Source of the DNA: Tetrahymena elliotti 4EA
Taxonomy: Eukaryota; Ciliophora; Oligohymenophorea; Hymenostomatida; Tetrahymenidae
Reading direction: 5' to 3'
DNA: 64,000 bases
Assembly: GCA_000231825.2 (NCBI GenBank)
Contig: JH720299.1
Location: 594,283 to 658,282 of the forward strand
Shown here: positions 36,400-46,705 of the stretch, piece by piece
How the letters are laid out: each line of letters starts with the position of its first letter
Position numbering within the stretch: position 1 is the stretch's first letter
Translations under genes and position numbers: made by a program
Notes under the pieces: model-generated
Told to the model about the DNA's origin: nothing
Databases searched by the model: none
The model's input: the letters and a program-made list of their open reading frames with translations, nothing else

Positions 36400-38898
36400 T
36401 CAATTCAAAGCAAATCCATCAACATTAGACATAGCTTTTTCGAAGACAATTCTATCAAAGTTATTCCCTATGAAGAATGTATTACTACAAGTCAACCAGT
36501 TAGGAATCATATCATTGTCAACAAAAATTACTATCATTTCTTGGATATTGAAGATACTGCCACAAGTAAGTTTAATGAATTTCAACAGATTTTCTTAATC
36601 TAGTCCCCTGAGAATTTCATTTAAAAGAGCGAATTTCTGATCAGATATCTATATTAACTAATTTTTACTTTCTAAGCTTCTTTATTCATTGTCTAATCCC
36701 TATACTTCATAGCGAAGATATTATTATATTTATTCATAAGTCTTGGTTTCTATACTGCGGTTGAAAGTTTCTATCACTTTATCTATATTGACTCCGCATA
36801 ATGACCATAGTTCTACAGTATAAGTTCTAATGATATCTAATATCTTCTTTCCATTTTCATAGAATATTTGTTAGTGATTTTCATTAGAAAAAGCCCACAT
36901 TTCTTCATACTATGGATCTTGAGTTATTTTTAAATATTATAACATCTTTTATTCTTATTCGCATAAAGAATTGCAATAGTTCTTGAAGGGAATTATGTCG
37001 TAACCTTTTAAATAAATCAATAGTTCTTCTTTAATTGGGAAACTAATCAACTGTTCTTATAAGGGCAACATAGCTATAAATTATGCAAATAATCTCACTT
37101 ATTCCATATCCTCTTGAGTTTTTAATTCTTTGTCATCGAAATAATATTATCCGCATTATGTTCTCTTTAAAAATTTCATCTTATAGATACTTTAATCTAA
37201 ACACTCTTAGAGGACATAACGAGTTATACCACCTTCATCAACTCCATCATCTTCAATTATTTCATCATTTTGTTCTACGTATAATGTGATAAAGAAAGAA
37301 TTGACATAATCACTAATATTTTCCTTTTACAATTCAAATTACTAACAGAGACTTTAAAGGATATTATTTCTATCTATTGACATATGTATATTTTCACCCT
37401 ATTTATCTTCTTCTAGTGTTTCACAATAAGGTAATAACATCTTACGCTAGGCGAAATCTATATTTTGATATTCTAATTCATCCAACTATTCTGAATATCT
37501 TGGATTGGATGCAACACATTTTGAGAAGCATATAAATAATGGATCTGATCTTTTTTTTATGAAATTTAACCTTTATTCAATAGGTGATCCGCTCTTACCG
37601 AATTATTCCATCAAATCCAATATCCTACCAACATCAGAATAACTATGTTCTATGACTATATAGTCGTCAGTAGTATGATTTCTTGTATCACAGAAATCCC
37701 AAAGAAATTAAAGTGTATCAAAATAAATAGATGCACATGGAAGTTATTAAATAAATTAGTCATTATCTATCCATTCAATGTCTGAAATTTATCCATGTGG
37801 ATCATATTGAATATTGGCCTATGATCTTAGAAATTTAGCTAGTTCCTTATGTACTTTAAATATAAAACTAATAACAATGATGGTAAGCATCTTTATGTTA
37901 GTTAGAAGATTTTCCCCTTGTCTTTATTTATAGAATCCCTTTGAATTATGTTATAGAAGGAGAAGTATTGCAGAGTTTTTAATAAAATCATTTCTGATTA
38001 GAGATTTATACACTCCTTTTGAGTCTACATTCTTTATTATTTCTGCTTAATATCCTTAAAAGATATCATTGAACACATTACTCTTTTATTCTAATATTTT
38101 AACTATACTGTCAATACTCTAAAAACCTTATCTCATAATGTACCTTGTAATAAGTACTATTCTTTCCTCGTTTTTCTCCTCTCCGTTTAACAATACACTC
38201 AATAATAAATCATTGAATTTTTCATTATTGGGAATAGGGTATTGAGGGTATTAGATTTTTTTTCTTTTTAAAATTATGAGACAGATAGAGAGTACATTCA
38301 AATATAATCTAATATGTTTGTCTGTTAGTTATTCTCTTTAATTTAAATACATTTCAACATAGAGATGTGTAATGAAGCAATAATAGTTTTCAAATAATCT
38401 CTCATCTTCCTTGCTATCTTATTTTAATAATGCATAATCTAACACATCTTAAGAAAGGGAATCTTCTAGAATTTTCATATTATGTTATTTGGAGATAGAT
38501 TACCATGTATCATGATGTTATTTAAAAAGGCAAATAGATAGATCATCACTAGAAATACAGTTGCTCTGTTAACAGATAAGTATTATTTTATAAACCATGT
38601 TGTTTATATTTTATTTTTAGGGTACAAGATTAACAATACACATAGATTTATTCTTGCAGAATTTTTCTCCTTATTTTGTTGCATAATTAATCAAGAATTG
38701 GATATTGGATATTATACTGCATATGAATCCAAATATTCTTTATACAAATTCTTTAAAATTTGGAGTATCTTTGTTATATTGAAAATAACCTAGCAAATGA
38801 TTACACCATTATACAAAAGGTTTTTAAAATGAATCATGAATATTCTTTCTTCCTATTTCTTCTTCAAACTTCTTTTCATTAGTGATAAAGCTACTCAT
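36400..38898 (-). CDS. HECT-type E3 ubiquitin ligase 2 (832 aa)
   Basis: ATG 38896-38898 to TGA 36400-36402, uninterrupted; an internal ATG at 38476-38478 is an alternative start. The N-terminal 140 residues contain several Cys and His. The C-terminal third carries HECT landmarks: EDDGVDEGGITRYVLQE, then IKEELLIYLKGYDIIPF, and finally LTCSNTFFIGNNF with Cys804 29 residues from the end, the usual place of the catalytic Cys, followed by AMSNVDGFALN. HECT enzymes form a thioester with ubiquitin before passing it to substrates. It is a tandem paralogue of HECT gene 1, 87 bases away on the same strand, and could be co-transcribed with it. The divergent N termini suggest different substrates. Confidence 0.8.
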
Positions 38899-38917
38899 AG
38901 ATTAAATATAGCTGTTT
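38899..38917. promoter_or_regulatory. Very short divergent gap (19 bp)
   Basis: Only 19 bases separate the starts of HECT gene 2 (minus) and the small membrane protein (plus). Either the promoters overlap coding sequence or one start codon is wrong; HECT gene 2 has an alternative start at 38478. Confidence 0.3.
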
Positions 38918-39328
38918 ATGCTTTTAGTATGGATCATTATAGATTATTGTTATGGGAATAAACCTGGATTTTTAACAAATTATTCAAAAGAACATTTTTT
39001 TTTGTCCAAGATCTTGTATTTTATTACAATTACATTTTCTATGATAGATGCTTTTTTCTTTTTGTATATTTTTTTATTTTCATGGGCATTTTATTTCAAT
39101 TTTATAGATCTAAATATTAGTTTAAAAATGTTTGATCAGCAGAGAAACATGATCAAAAAATAAATTTAAATAGTTTAGTAGGGAGTCAATTTTATTTAGA
39201 TAAATATAATCGAAGATCATTATTATCTTACAAAATCAGACAATAACATAGCGTCATTGGGTGAAAATAGTAAGAATAAACGATCTTCTACTATATAAAT
39301 AAAATCAACTCCCCACTAAAAAAATTGA
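38918..39328 (+). CDS. Small membrane protein (136 aa)
   Basis: ATG 38918 to TGA 39326-39328. Two hydrophobic stretches (LSKILYFITITFSMIDAFFF and LYIFLFSWAFYFNFI) nearly adjoin, so two membrane passes are likely. The last 50 residues are polar, and their DNA coincides with a 147-base inverted repeat (39174-39320), so either the protein really ends earlier or the coding end doubles as a structured element. No family recognised. Confidence 0.45.
39174..39320. repeat. 147-bp imperfect inverted repeat
   Basis: Outer arms 39174-39200 and 39294-39320 pair over 27 bases with four mismatches (TTTAGT.GGGAGT..ATTTTATTTA against its complement). Inner arms near 39212-39231 and 39270-39288 pair again (GAAGATC...TCTTAC with GTAAGA...GATCTTC). 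The whole folds into one long hairpin as RNA or as cruciform DNA. Confidence 0.8.
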
Positions 39329-39368
39329 ATTAACTATCTCAATTAAATAACTGAGATAGGAAATTCAA
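39325..39368 (+). terminator. Hairpin 1 of a five-hairpin array
   Basis: TTGAATT + CTATCTCA pairs with TGAGATAG + AATTCAA; ten-base loop. It overlaps the stop codon of the small membrane protein. Confidence 0.6.
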
Positions 39369-39400
39369 TGTCACAGGCAAGACGTTAATTGCCATTGACA
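39369..39400 (+). terminator. Hairpin 2 of the array
   Basis: TGTCA..GGCAA pairs with TTGCC..TGACA, eight-base loop, directly abutting hairpin 1. Confidence 0.6.
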
Positions 39401-39405
39401 AAAAT

Positions 39406-39439
39406 AATTCTTCTAATTAAATCTTAATTAGAGAGAATT
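39406..39439 (+). terminator. Hairpin 3 of the array
   Basis: AATTCTTCTAATTAA pairs with TTAATTAGAGAGAATT with a single bulged base and a three-base loop (ATC). Confidence 0.6.
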
Positions 39440-39457
39440 TAATTGAATAATTATTAA

Positions 39458-39476
39458 GTGATGGGGTCTTCATCAC
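39458..39476 (+). terminator. Hairpin 4 of the array
   Basis: GTGAT, nine-base loop, ATCAC. Confidence 0.45.
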
Positions 39477-39497
39477 CAATAAAAATATTTATAACTA

Positions 39498-39516
39498 TAC
39501 CGTTATTAATACGGTA
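39498..39516 (+). terminator. Hairpin 5 of the array
   Basis: TACCGT, loop TATTAAT, ACGGTA. Followed by 110 bases of T-rich sequence before the convergent gene's stop. Confidence 0.5.
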
Positions 39517-39628
39517 GGGACGTCTAATATAAACATCAATCAATCTCATTTTTATTTTTATTTTTTTGTTATTATTTTTTTTTTCTGTTATTAATTATAA
39601 ATAACGGATAATCTAGACTCATAATTTT

Positions 39629-40375
39629 TCAGTTTTTTAAATCTAATATTCCATTTGCATATTGACTGCTCAATATTAAATACTATGGATCAAATTAATT
39701 AATAGTACCATCGTAATATTGAATCAAACCTTTTGGGAAATTAATTCCTTATATGAAGAACATATAGTACTCAAATATCTTTAGAAATTAAATAGTATTA
39801 CCATCCAATTGATAATCTTATACAAAATATTCTGTAGAGAAATAATCTTTGATATCTTTTATTGATGATATTATTCCATTCTTTATCTTTCTCATTTATT
39901 CTTTCCACTGATCTATAAATTATTATAGATTCTTCTTTTGTTGTTCTTATAATTTTTCACATTCTTCGCTTTTCTTAGTTTGGCATTATAATTGATGATA
40001 TTTCTTTATCTAGGGCCATAAAAAGTCAAAATTAAATTACTTATTTATTTTCAAAGAAGATGATGAGAAATTATCACTATTATTATTTCCTTCTTCATAA
40101 TAATTCTAATACAGTTATTATTTCATTGATCTAATGTATTCAAAATACTTTGGTTCTTTCTGATACAGAAATTCATAAAATTATGTATAATCATTCTCTT
40201 CTCCTTTTTTTGTTGCAAATAAAGATTTTATTTTGTTATGTATCTGTTGTACTTTTTTATCATCAGTCACATAACCTATTTTTCTTATTTGATTTACCAT
40301 CTTACATTACATAACAGCATAGTAATTTATTGTATAGTTTGTTTAGGAATTAGATTATTGGGACACAAGATCCAT
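39629..40375 (-). CDS. Hypothetical helical protein (248 aa)
   Basis: ATG 40373-40375 to TGA 39629-39631, no in-frame TGA. Polar, rich in Lys, Gln, Tyr and Asn, with a probable coiled-coil stretch around residues 135-185 (KKSEECEKLQEQQKKNLQQ). The C-terminal 60 residues look folded (FLKIFEYYMFFIQGINFPK, YDGTINQFDPQYLILSS). No membrane segment and no family recognised. It converges on the small membrane protein across the hairpin array and is the last gene of the compact block. Confidence 0.62.
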
Positions 40376-41100
40376 AACAATTTAATTTCTGGATAGCTTT
40401 AATAAAATTTAAAATACAAAAAATGACAAATGATAAAAACAAAAATCTGGTTTTATTTATTTTTACTTTTTTACTTGTTTCTTTTTTTAATTTTTAGATT
40501 TTGCTTAATAAATGATAATTTAGAGAAAGATAAAATCTAATTTTTCTAATTAAAAACTCTAAAAAAGTTAGAGAAAGATAATTTATTTTTATTAAGAATC
40601 CTAAGATTTATCAAATAATTTTTCTGAAGAATAATTTTTACAAATTGTATTTTATTAGTTATTTAATCAAATTTCAGTTGGGAGAGATAAGCGAGAAATT
40701 AATCTATCATTTTTTCAGATTTTTTAATAATAATAAAACTAATTTTCAATTACTCTATTAAAAATATATTCAGTAGTTAAAAAAAGTTTTAATATTTTAA
40801 TTATAATCAGATTTCAATTTTTTTTTATAATTTATTAAATTTAATTTTATAAAATATTTGTTTGTTTATTTTACTATCTCAATAATCTTAGCTTCCTTAA
40901 AAATTATTTTTTGTTGATAAAAACAAAATTACACAAGTCCTATCTAATTCAATAACATCACAATTTTTATTTATTTCAATAAAATTTTATTTTAAATTTT
41001 CTAAACTAAAATTACGCTAAATTAAGAGTAAGGCCCTCTAAGCAATTGCTCAAAGATTTCAAGGTGGATTGCAGTTAAATCATAACTTCAGAAGTCAAAT
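40376..41100. other. AT-rich interval after the block
   Basis: No supported gene. If the inserted block has a right terminus it probably lies here, but I found no inverted copy of sequence from the left side; the left end is hidden by the gap. Confidence 0.45.
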
Positions 41101-41655
41101 TCAAAAAACTATTTTAATAAATTAAAAAGTGTAATTTCTAAAATATCCAGAAAATTAAATTAATTTAAGAAATTAATTCTTACCTAATATTTAGATATAA
41201 ATAATTGATTTATTATTGATGCTTTAATGATTCAATAAGAGAATACACTGATTTTTAAGTTATCTTCTCATTACAACTTATTTAAAATAAGAATATTTTA
41301 TATTATTTTAATATTTAAGGAAGATTTACCTAAAATCTAATTAAATTTAATCTAATTTTTGAAACTTTTCTTTGTTAAAAAAGTCTACAAGTGAAACAAA
41401 CTGTTCATCAGACAAATTACTCTCACTTTTATTTTGAATGAATTTACTTAATCTATCAATTATTTAAGTTTTTTTACTAGAAATTTAAATTTATTTGTTT
41501 CATTTGATTACATTTATTGAGTTTCTCTTTTATCTCTAAGACTTCTTTGTCATTAAGTTGCTTTAGAAAATAGCTATTATTAATAAAATCGAACATAAAA
41601 TTTAAATGCTATTTGATTTTTAATTTTTACTTCATTTTTACTGTTTCCTAATTTT
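41101..41655 (-). CDS. Coding fragment, helical Lys/Gln-rich protein (exons unresolved)
   Basis: Two minus-strand pieces have protein-like composition. One (about 41660 down to 41475) includes LNDKEVLEIKEKLNKCNQM and runs into TGA 41456-41458. A second frame (about 41455 down to 41101) includes LSKFIQNKSESNLSDEQF and ends at TGA 41101-41103. A 25-base GT...AG segment between them would join the frames, but so short an intron is unusual here; a 1-base indel is an alternative. It may be the tail of the degenerate kinase gene upstream. No family recognised. Confidence 0.35.
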
Positions 41656-41915
41656 ATTCTTCTTATTTTTCGTAGCTATTAATAAAATTGGACATCAAAT
41701 TGAAATATTATTTAATTTATTCTTGTTACTGGATTTTTTATACTTCCTAGTTTTAGTCTATGAAGTTTAATTCTGATTTTGCATAACTATTAATAAAATT
41801 GAGCATAAAATTTAAACAATATTTGATTGTAATTGTTACTTCATTTGTACTAATTTCTCATTTTATTCTTCTTATTTTTCAGAGCTATTAATAACATTAA
41901 ATATTAAATTTAAAT
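41573..41915. repeat. Four diverged copies of a 100-110-bp tandem repeat
   Basis: The anchor word GCTATTAATAAAATTGGACA (variants) occurs near 41573, 41675, 41786 and 41884. Each copy also holds ATTTTATTCTTCTTATTTTTC-like sequence. On the minus strand parts of each unit read as EEQNQE...FINS, so the repeat may be coding. Copies are not all in one frame. Confidence 0.65.
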
Positions 41916-42238
41916 AGATTTTTAATTGTTATTTATTTGAGAATATTTAAGTTATAAAAGACAAGGTTTTTTAAATTATGGTTTTATCTCCTTATTTGCT
42001 AATAAATAATCAAATTATTTATATATTTTTTTATTGGTGAACTATTTTTTGTTTAATTTGTTCTTAATTTTCTATCATAGTTTATAGGAATTAAAATTTA
42101 AAAGAAAGAAATCTAAATAATTTTTGGAGTAATTTAAATCTTCTAAATAATTTAATTAAAATTTCTCTGATTTTGTGATCAGTTTTTTTAAGATTTAGAC
42201 TTAAAAATTATTTGTTTACATTTATGACTGATTTTCAT

Positions 42239-43077
42239 TCAATTAATCTTTTGAGTTTGGTTTGGTAAAATTAGGTCTTTCAAACTATTTTGATCAACAC
42301 GGTATTACCTAAGCTTCTATAACAACTTAATAGGTTCAAGTCTATCATTTTACTTGCAATTCACCATAAAACTAATAACTTGTTTTATGAAATCATAGTT
42401 TTTATGGTTTATTATGTTTGGAACTACCTATTAAATGGTCATTGATTTAAAGTTAAATATCTCTAGAGGTTTAAGTTCATTATGAAGCAATATCTAAATA
42501 ACTACTACTCCCATTGAAAATACATCAACCTTTTTATATTATTAACATTTTTACTTGATTTAACTAAATTTTTTCTTTTATTTAATAATTAATTAATTGA
42601 TTGATTCATTTATCTAGCTATGTCTAATACTATTGCTTTTTATTAATTTACTTTATTAGTATAAGGCTTTTCTTCATTTACAACCTCTGGTGATTTGTAT
42701 TACAAGTTTCCATTTAATGTCTAAAAAATAAAAATTAAACAAAAATATTTTAATATAAAAAAATAATACCTGTTATCATATAATTCAGTAACGATTGCAT
42801 TTATTTTAGTTTCTTGATCATCTATTTTGTCAATAATTTGAAGAACATATTTCTCTCCTTTGATTTATTCTAAAATAGATGTTTCATATTGAAAATCTTG
42901 CTTGATGTCTTTGAATATTTTAACAGCTACATTAGCTTGAAGCTTTTCAGAAAATGCTTTTGCAACTACTGAGAAACCACCTTCCCCCAAAAAACCTAAA
43001 AACTAGTATTTGTTTTTTGAGAGAAAGCTATTTAGTTGATCTTGATTCATTTGAGATGAGATAGAAGCTGGTAGCAT
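42239..43077 (-). pseudogene. Degenerate protein kinase (catalytic loop missing)
   Basis: From ATG 43075-43077 the frame gives a kinase N-lobe: LGFLGEGGFSVVAKAF (glycine-rich loop, here GEGGFS), then ANVAVKIFKD with the ATP-binding Lys. A GT...AG segment (42721-42769) leads to TLNGNLQYKSPEVV, the end of the activation segment. A further intron gives TNKVDVFSMGVVV, a typical subdomain IX, and a C-lobe to TGA 42239-42241. The HRDLK catalytic loop and DFG motif are absent between the two parts, and the first splice does not keep frame. So a deletion seems to have removed the active site. Either it is a pseudogene or exons are misread; no HRD or DFG codons were found nearby. Confidence 0.65.
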
Positions 43078-43574
43078 TTATTAATATATCTTAATTTTAA
43101 TTCCTTAGTTAATTATTAATCAATTTCTATCAAATATTATATTTATTAGATAAATAAGTTAATATTTAGGAAACCTAATAAACTATTGATTTTTTTGTTA
43201 TCTTTTGTAAATTAGATTTTAGGGGCTGAAAATATAAAATCTAGAGTTATTAGAATATTTAATTTTTTTCAGAAAACATTGATGGAATTGATAAAAAATA
43301 TTGTTTAGATAGAATATAAAACTAAAATACAAATAAATAATTCATTATGACAAATAAAAAATAATTAATTAAACAGATTCTGATTTATTTCTTTAATTTT
43401 TATTATTTTCTGAAAATAATTAAAAAAAATATTTAATTTTGATATTAATATTCAAGCTTTAGGCTTTACTGTAATATAAATTTAAATTATGTTAAGTTTA
43501 TTTTTAATACTAGTTCATCATTTTTTCATAATCTTAAAATTAATATACTTTTATGACTCCTTTTAATTGATATT

Positions 43575-43962
43575 AATTTTTTAATTCTGGTATGGTAAAA
43601 TTAAGTCTTTTAAACTATTTTAATCAACAGGGAATTATTTTAGCTTTTATAGCAACTTAAGAGGTTCAAGCCTATCATTCTAATTGTTATTCACCATAAA
43701 AATTTAAAGAAAATAATTTAGATATTATCATGTAATTCAGTAATAATTGCATTCATATTATTCTCTTGATCATCTATTTTGTCAATACTTTTGAAGATTT
43801 TAACAGCTACATTCGTTTGATATTATTGAGAAAAAGCTTTTGCAACAACTGAGTAATCGTCTTCTCCCAAAAAGAAAAGCTTAAAAACTAGTAAGAGTTT
43901 TTTGAGAGATAATAGATTACTTGATCTTGATTTATCTAATTCGAACTAGAAAATGATTGCAT
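43575..43962 (-). pseudogene. Second, more decayed kinase copy
   Basis: Sequence closely similar to 42250-43080 but with more removed: the glycine-loop region (LGEDDYSVVAKAF) is followed by a shortened KSIDKIDDQ stretch (the residues between are lost), then jumps directly to the C-terminal tail found in the neighbour. About 390 bases in place of 840. A tandem duplicate that lost most of the domain. Confidence 0.65.
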
Positions 43963-44533
43963 TTATTAATATACCTTTCTTTAATTCCTAAACTAATTAA
44001 TTATTAATGATTTCTATCAAAAATAAAATTGTTATTTTGGAATAAAAATAAATAATTAATTTTTTTGTTATCTTTTATAAATTGGATATATAAATTTTAG
44101 ATGTATATAAAATTAAAACCTATTAGAATATTTCATTCTTTCCAAAGAATCTTATCTATTGACAAGAAATATCAATCATAAAAATTTAAAAACAAAATAA
44201 TATTTTTCCTTCTTAATAAATTACATAAAAGAATAAAACGAATTATGAATGAATGATTTTGAAATTAAATTTATTATTTACTATTTTAAATTATTTTTAG
44301 AGTATTTTTTTTAGATGAACATTAAGCTTTATCAATAGATTTAGGGTGATTCACACTCTACTTTGATGAAAAAAAAATTACAATAAAATAAGACAAATCT
44401 GAATTATTATGTTATTATACTATTCTCGATTCTTAATTAGAAAAATTATTATTTTTAGCTTAAGTTGGAGTTTTTTTAATCGTCTAAGGTTCAGTATTAT
44501 TATATTCAGTGATCATATTGATTAGATATCTTT

Positions 44534-44652
44534 TTATCGATTAGTTTTTTCAAAATAAATTTATTATCGATAATTGCTTTTTTTTTTCTATCATATCTAT
44601 AACTTTATCGATAATTCAAATAATTTTTGTTATTAGCGATAAGCTTATCGAT
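44534..44652. repeat. Cluster of four TTATCGAT words
   Basis: TTATCGAT at 44534, TTATCGATAA at 44564 and 44605, and TTATCGAT at 44645 inside the 12-base palindrome GATAAGCTTATC. CG-containing words are otherwise rare nearby, so the cluster stands out. It could be a factor-binding region or part of the coding 3' end of the gene to the right. Confidence 0.6.
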
Positions 44653-45993
44653 ATTTTTATCTAAAAGTGGCTATTTTTCCCCTTAACTAATCTTTTTAAT
44701 AATCAAAAAATTAATTTTCTTATTGATAAACTTTTAGATTAGGTAAACAAAATTTTATCAAATTTATTAAAAAATGAATTTATTGAGGGTAGAATACAAT
44801 AAATGCATCATATATTTCCTTTTTCAATAAATAATTTGAATAATTCTTGTTCTGAAATAATTTTTTTTTAATATTTAAATATAAAAAGATAATATCTGAT
44901 ACTGTGCTTGGGTCTAGTAATTAGTATTAAATAATTAATAAAATGATAAAATAAAATAATTAAATCAAGTTTATTTCTTAATTTTGTAACCAAATTATCC
45001 ATTGCTGAAAAAACCCTTAAGAAAAAGAGATAGATATTTTCATTTTCTTATTTTCGAAAATTACTTTTTTTACTTTTAAGCTTATATCTTTCTTCTAAAA
45101 GATGAGGATTTTAGTCTATTAATTCTTTAAAACTTTGTTATTCATTCTTCCCTAACTTATGCAATAAAAGGGAGGACTAAAGATCCAGTAGGATTCAAGT
45201 TTGATTGGAGCTGCAAAGATATACATACTTTCAAAGCATGATAATAAAATAATTAACTCTTTCATCATCTACTCTTCTTATTCAGTCAATTTAAAAGATT
45301 TTAGATCTTTCTCAATTAATTATTACAGATTATAGATAGCTTTTAAGTTGTAATCAATTGATTTAAGCATGGCAAAAATGCTATTCCATTGGCTGAATTC
45401 CTAATTTTTTATTCTCCTAAAATCAATCAATTTAAATTAATTTTTTTTATTATTTACTTCTTCTAGCATTATAGTTATTTTTGGAGATCTCTTGAATCTA
45501 GCTGCTATTTCAGTAATTTTATTTACAATTCAATATCATTGCATTTTTTTAAAGAAGCTAATATTGCATTTGTGTATTAAATAGCACATGCAAAAAAGTT
45601 AAATGACAGAAATGAACAATTAGAAAATGCTTTTTTATTGAAGGTTGCTGCATTAGTTGTGCAAAATATATTAAATGAATTTATTTTCTAATCTACTATT
45701 TATTAAAGTATAATGTAAATTAATAAATAATAATAGAATAATTTACCTCTTTATGGACTATCAATTTCTGAGACAAGAAGACCAAAGTTTTAGAGAGTTC
45801 TTTTTAAATCCTATTCTAAAGTTACACCTTTTTCATCTTATGTTCTAAAAGTGGAAAAATTTGCATTTTAAATCAGATAATTTTTATCAATAAAGCGAAT
45901 ATATTGTAAGAAATGTTTAATTTTAGTTACTGCTCCAAAGATCAAAATGTAATGAAAAAGGGCTAAGTTATAATCTTTAAAGTTTTGTAACAT
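44591..45993 (-). CDS. Three-exon gene of unknown function (436 aa)
   Basis: ATG 45991-45993. Proposed exons are 45747-45993, 45458-45695 and 44591-45416, with GT...AG introns of 51 and 41 bases. The join keeps one frame over 437 codons to TGA 44591-44593. Exon 1 includes LALFHYILIFGAVTKIKHF and QDEKGVTLEQDLKRTL. Exon 2 includes FCTTNAATFNKKAFSNC. Exon 3 includes LIILLSCFESMYIFAAPI. The last about 100 codons are AT-richer and may be readthrough into non-coding DNA, so the true end may be nearer 44990. No domain recognised; mixed polar and hydrophobic composition suggests a folded cytoplasmic protein. Confidence 0.5.
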
Positions 45994-46705
45994 TGAATCT
46001 CTTAATATATTATTTTACCATATAATCTGATAGAAACATAGGCTTTATTTTCATATCTTCAAATACATAATTAATCAAGTAATTCAGCAAAGTAAATTTT
46101 AATATTTGTATTTAGTTTTTAATTTTTAACTAATAAAATAAAATTATTAGAAATTTTCAAATGGTTATTAATAAAATAGTTGAGATAGATTAAATAGAAA
46201 ATTAGAAAAATTCAAACATTTGGATGTTATTTAGTTTAAAATGTAATTGAAAAATTAATTTTATCTATTTTATATTTTTTATTAAACTAAATACTACAAG
46301 ACATATTATGCATGAATATAAATAAAATGAAGTAATAGATATTTATTTTGTATTTTTGAATAATAGAAATTTACAGAAAGAAAGACAAAGAAAGAGAACA
46401 AATAAATAAATAAACAAATAATAAGATTATACATAGTTTTTGAAATTAAATGATTATAAAATCTTTAAATATAAATTAAGGAGCATCTTGGATAATTAAT
46501 ATATAATTTAAATAAAAATTGAATGAACCTTCACAAAAAAAATAATTGAAAAGTTAAAAAAAAATATTATTATTACTTAGCATTCAAACTCTCTAGATAA
46601 CTTAATAAATTAGCTTGGTTTAACAATTTAAGAAAAGATTCAAGCATAAAAAAGGCAAGAAGAAAGAACTAAAGCAAATAAATAAAAGTAGTGGGCATAC
46701 AAAAT
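45994..46705. other. Divergent intergenic region
   Basis: AT-rich spacer between a minus-strand gene and the plus-strand GTPase gene; promoters of both should lie here. Nothing specific recognised. Confidence 0.45.

Noticed and set aside
38918..39163. 81-residue protein ending at TAA
   Set aside because: TAA is Gln in this genome; the frame continues to TGA 39326.
28026..40375. Assignment to Tlr/Maverick-Polinton elements
   Set aside because: No integrase, polymerase B, packaging ATPase or capsid gene and no terminal inverted repeat could be seen in the available sequence.
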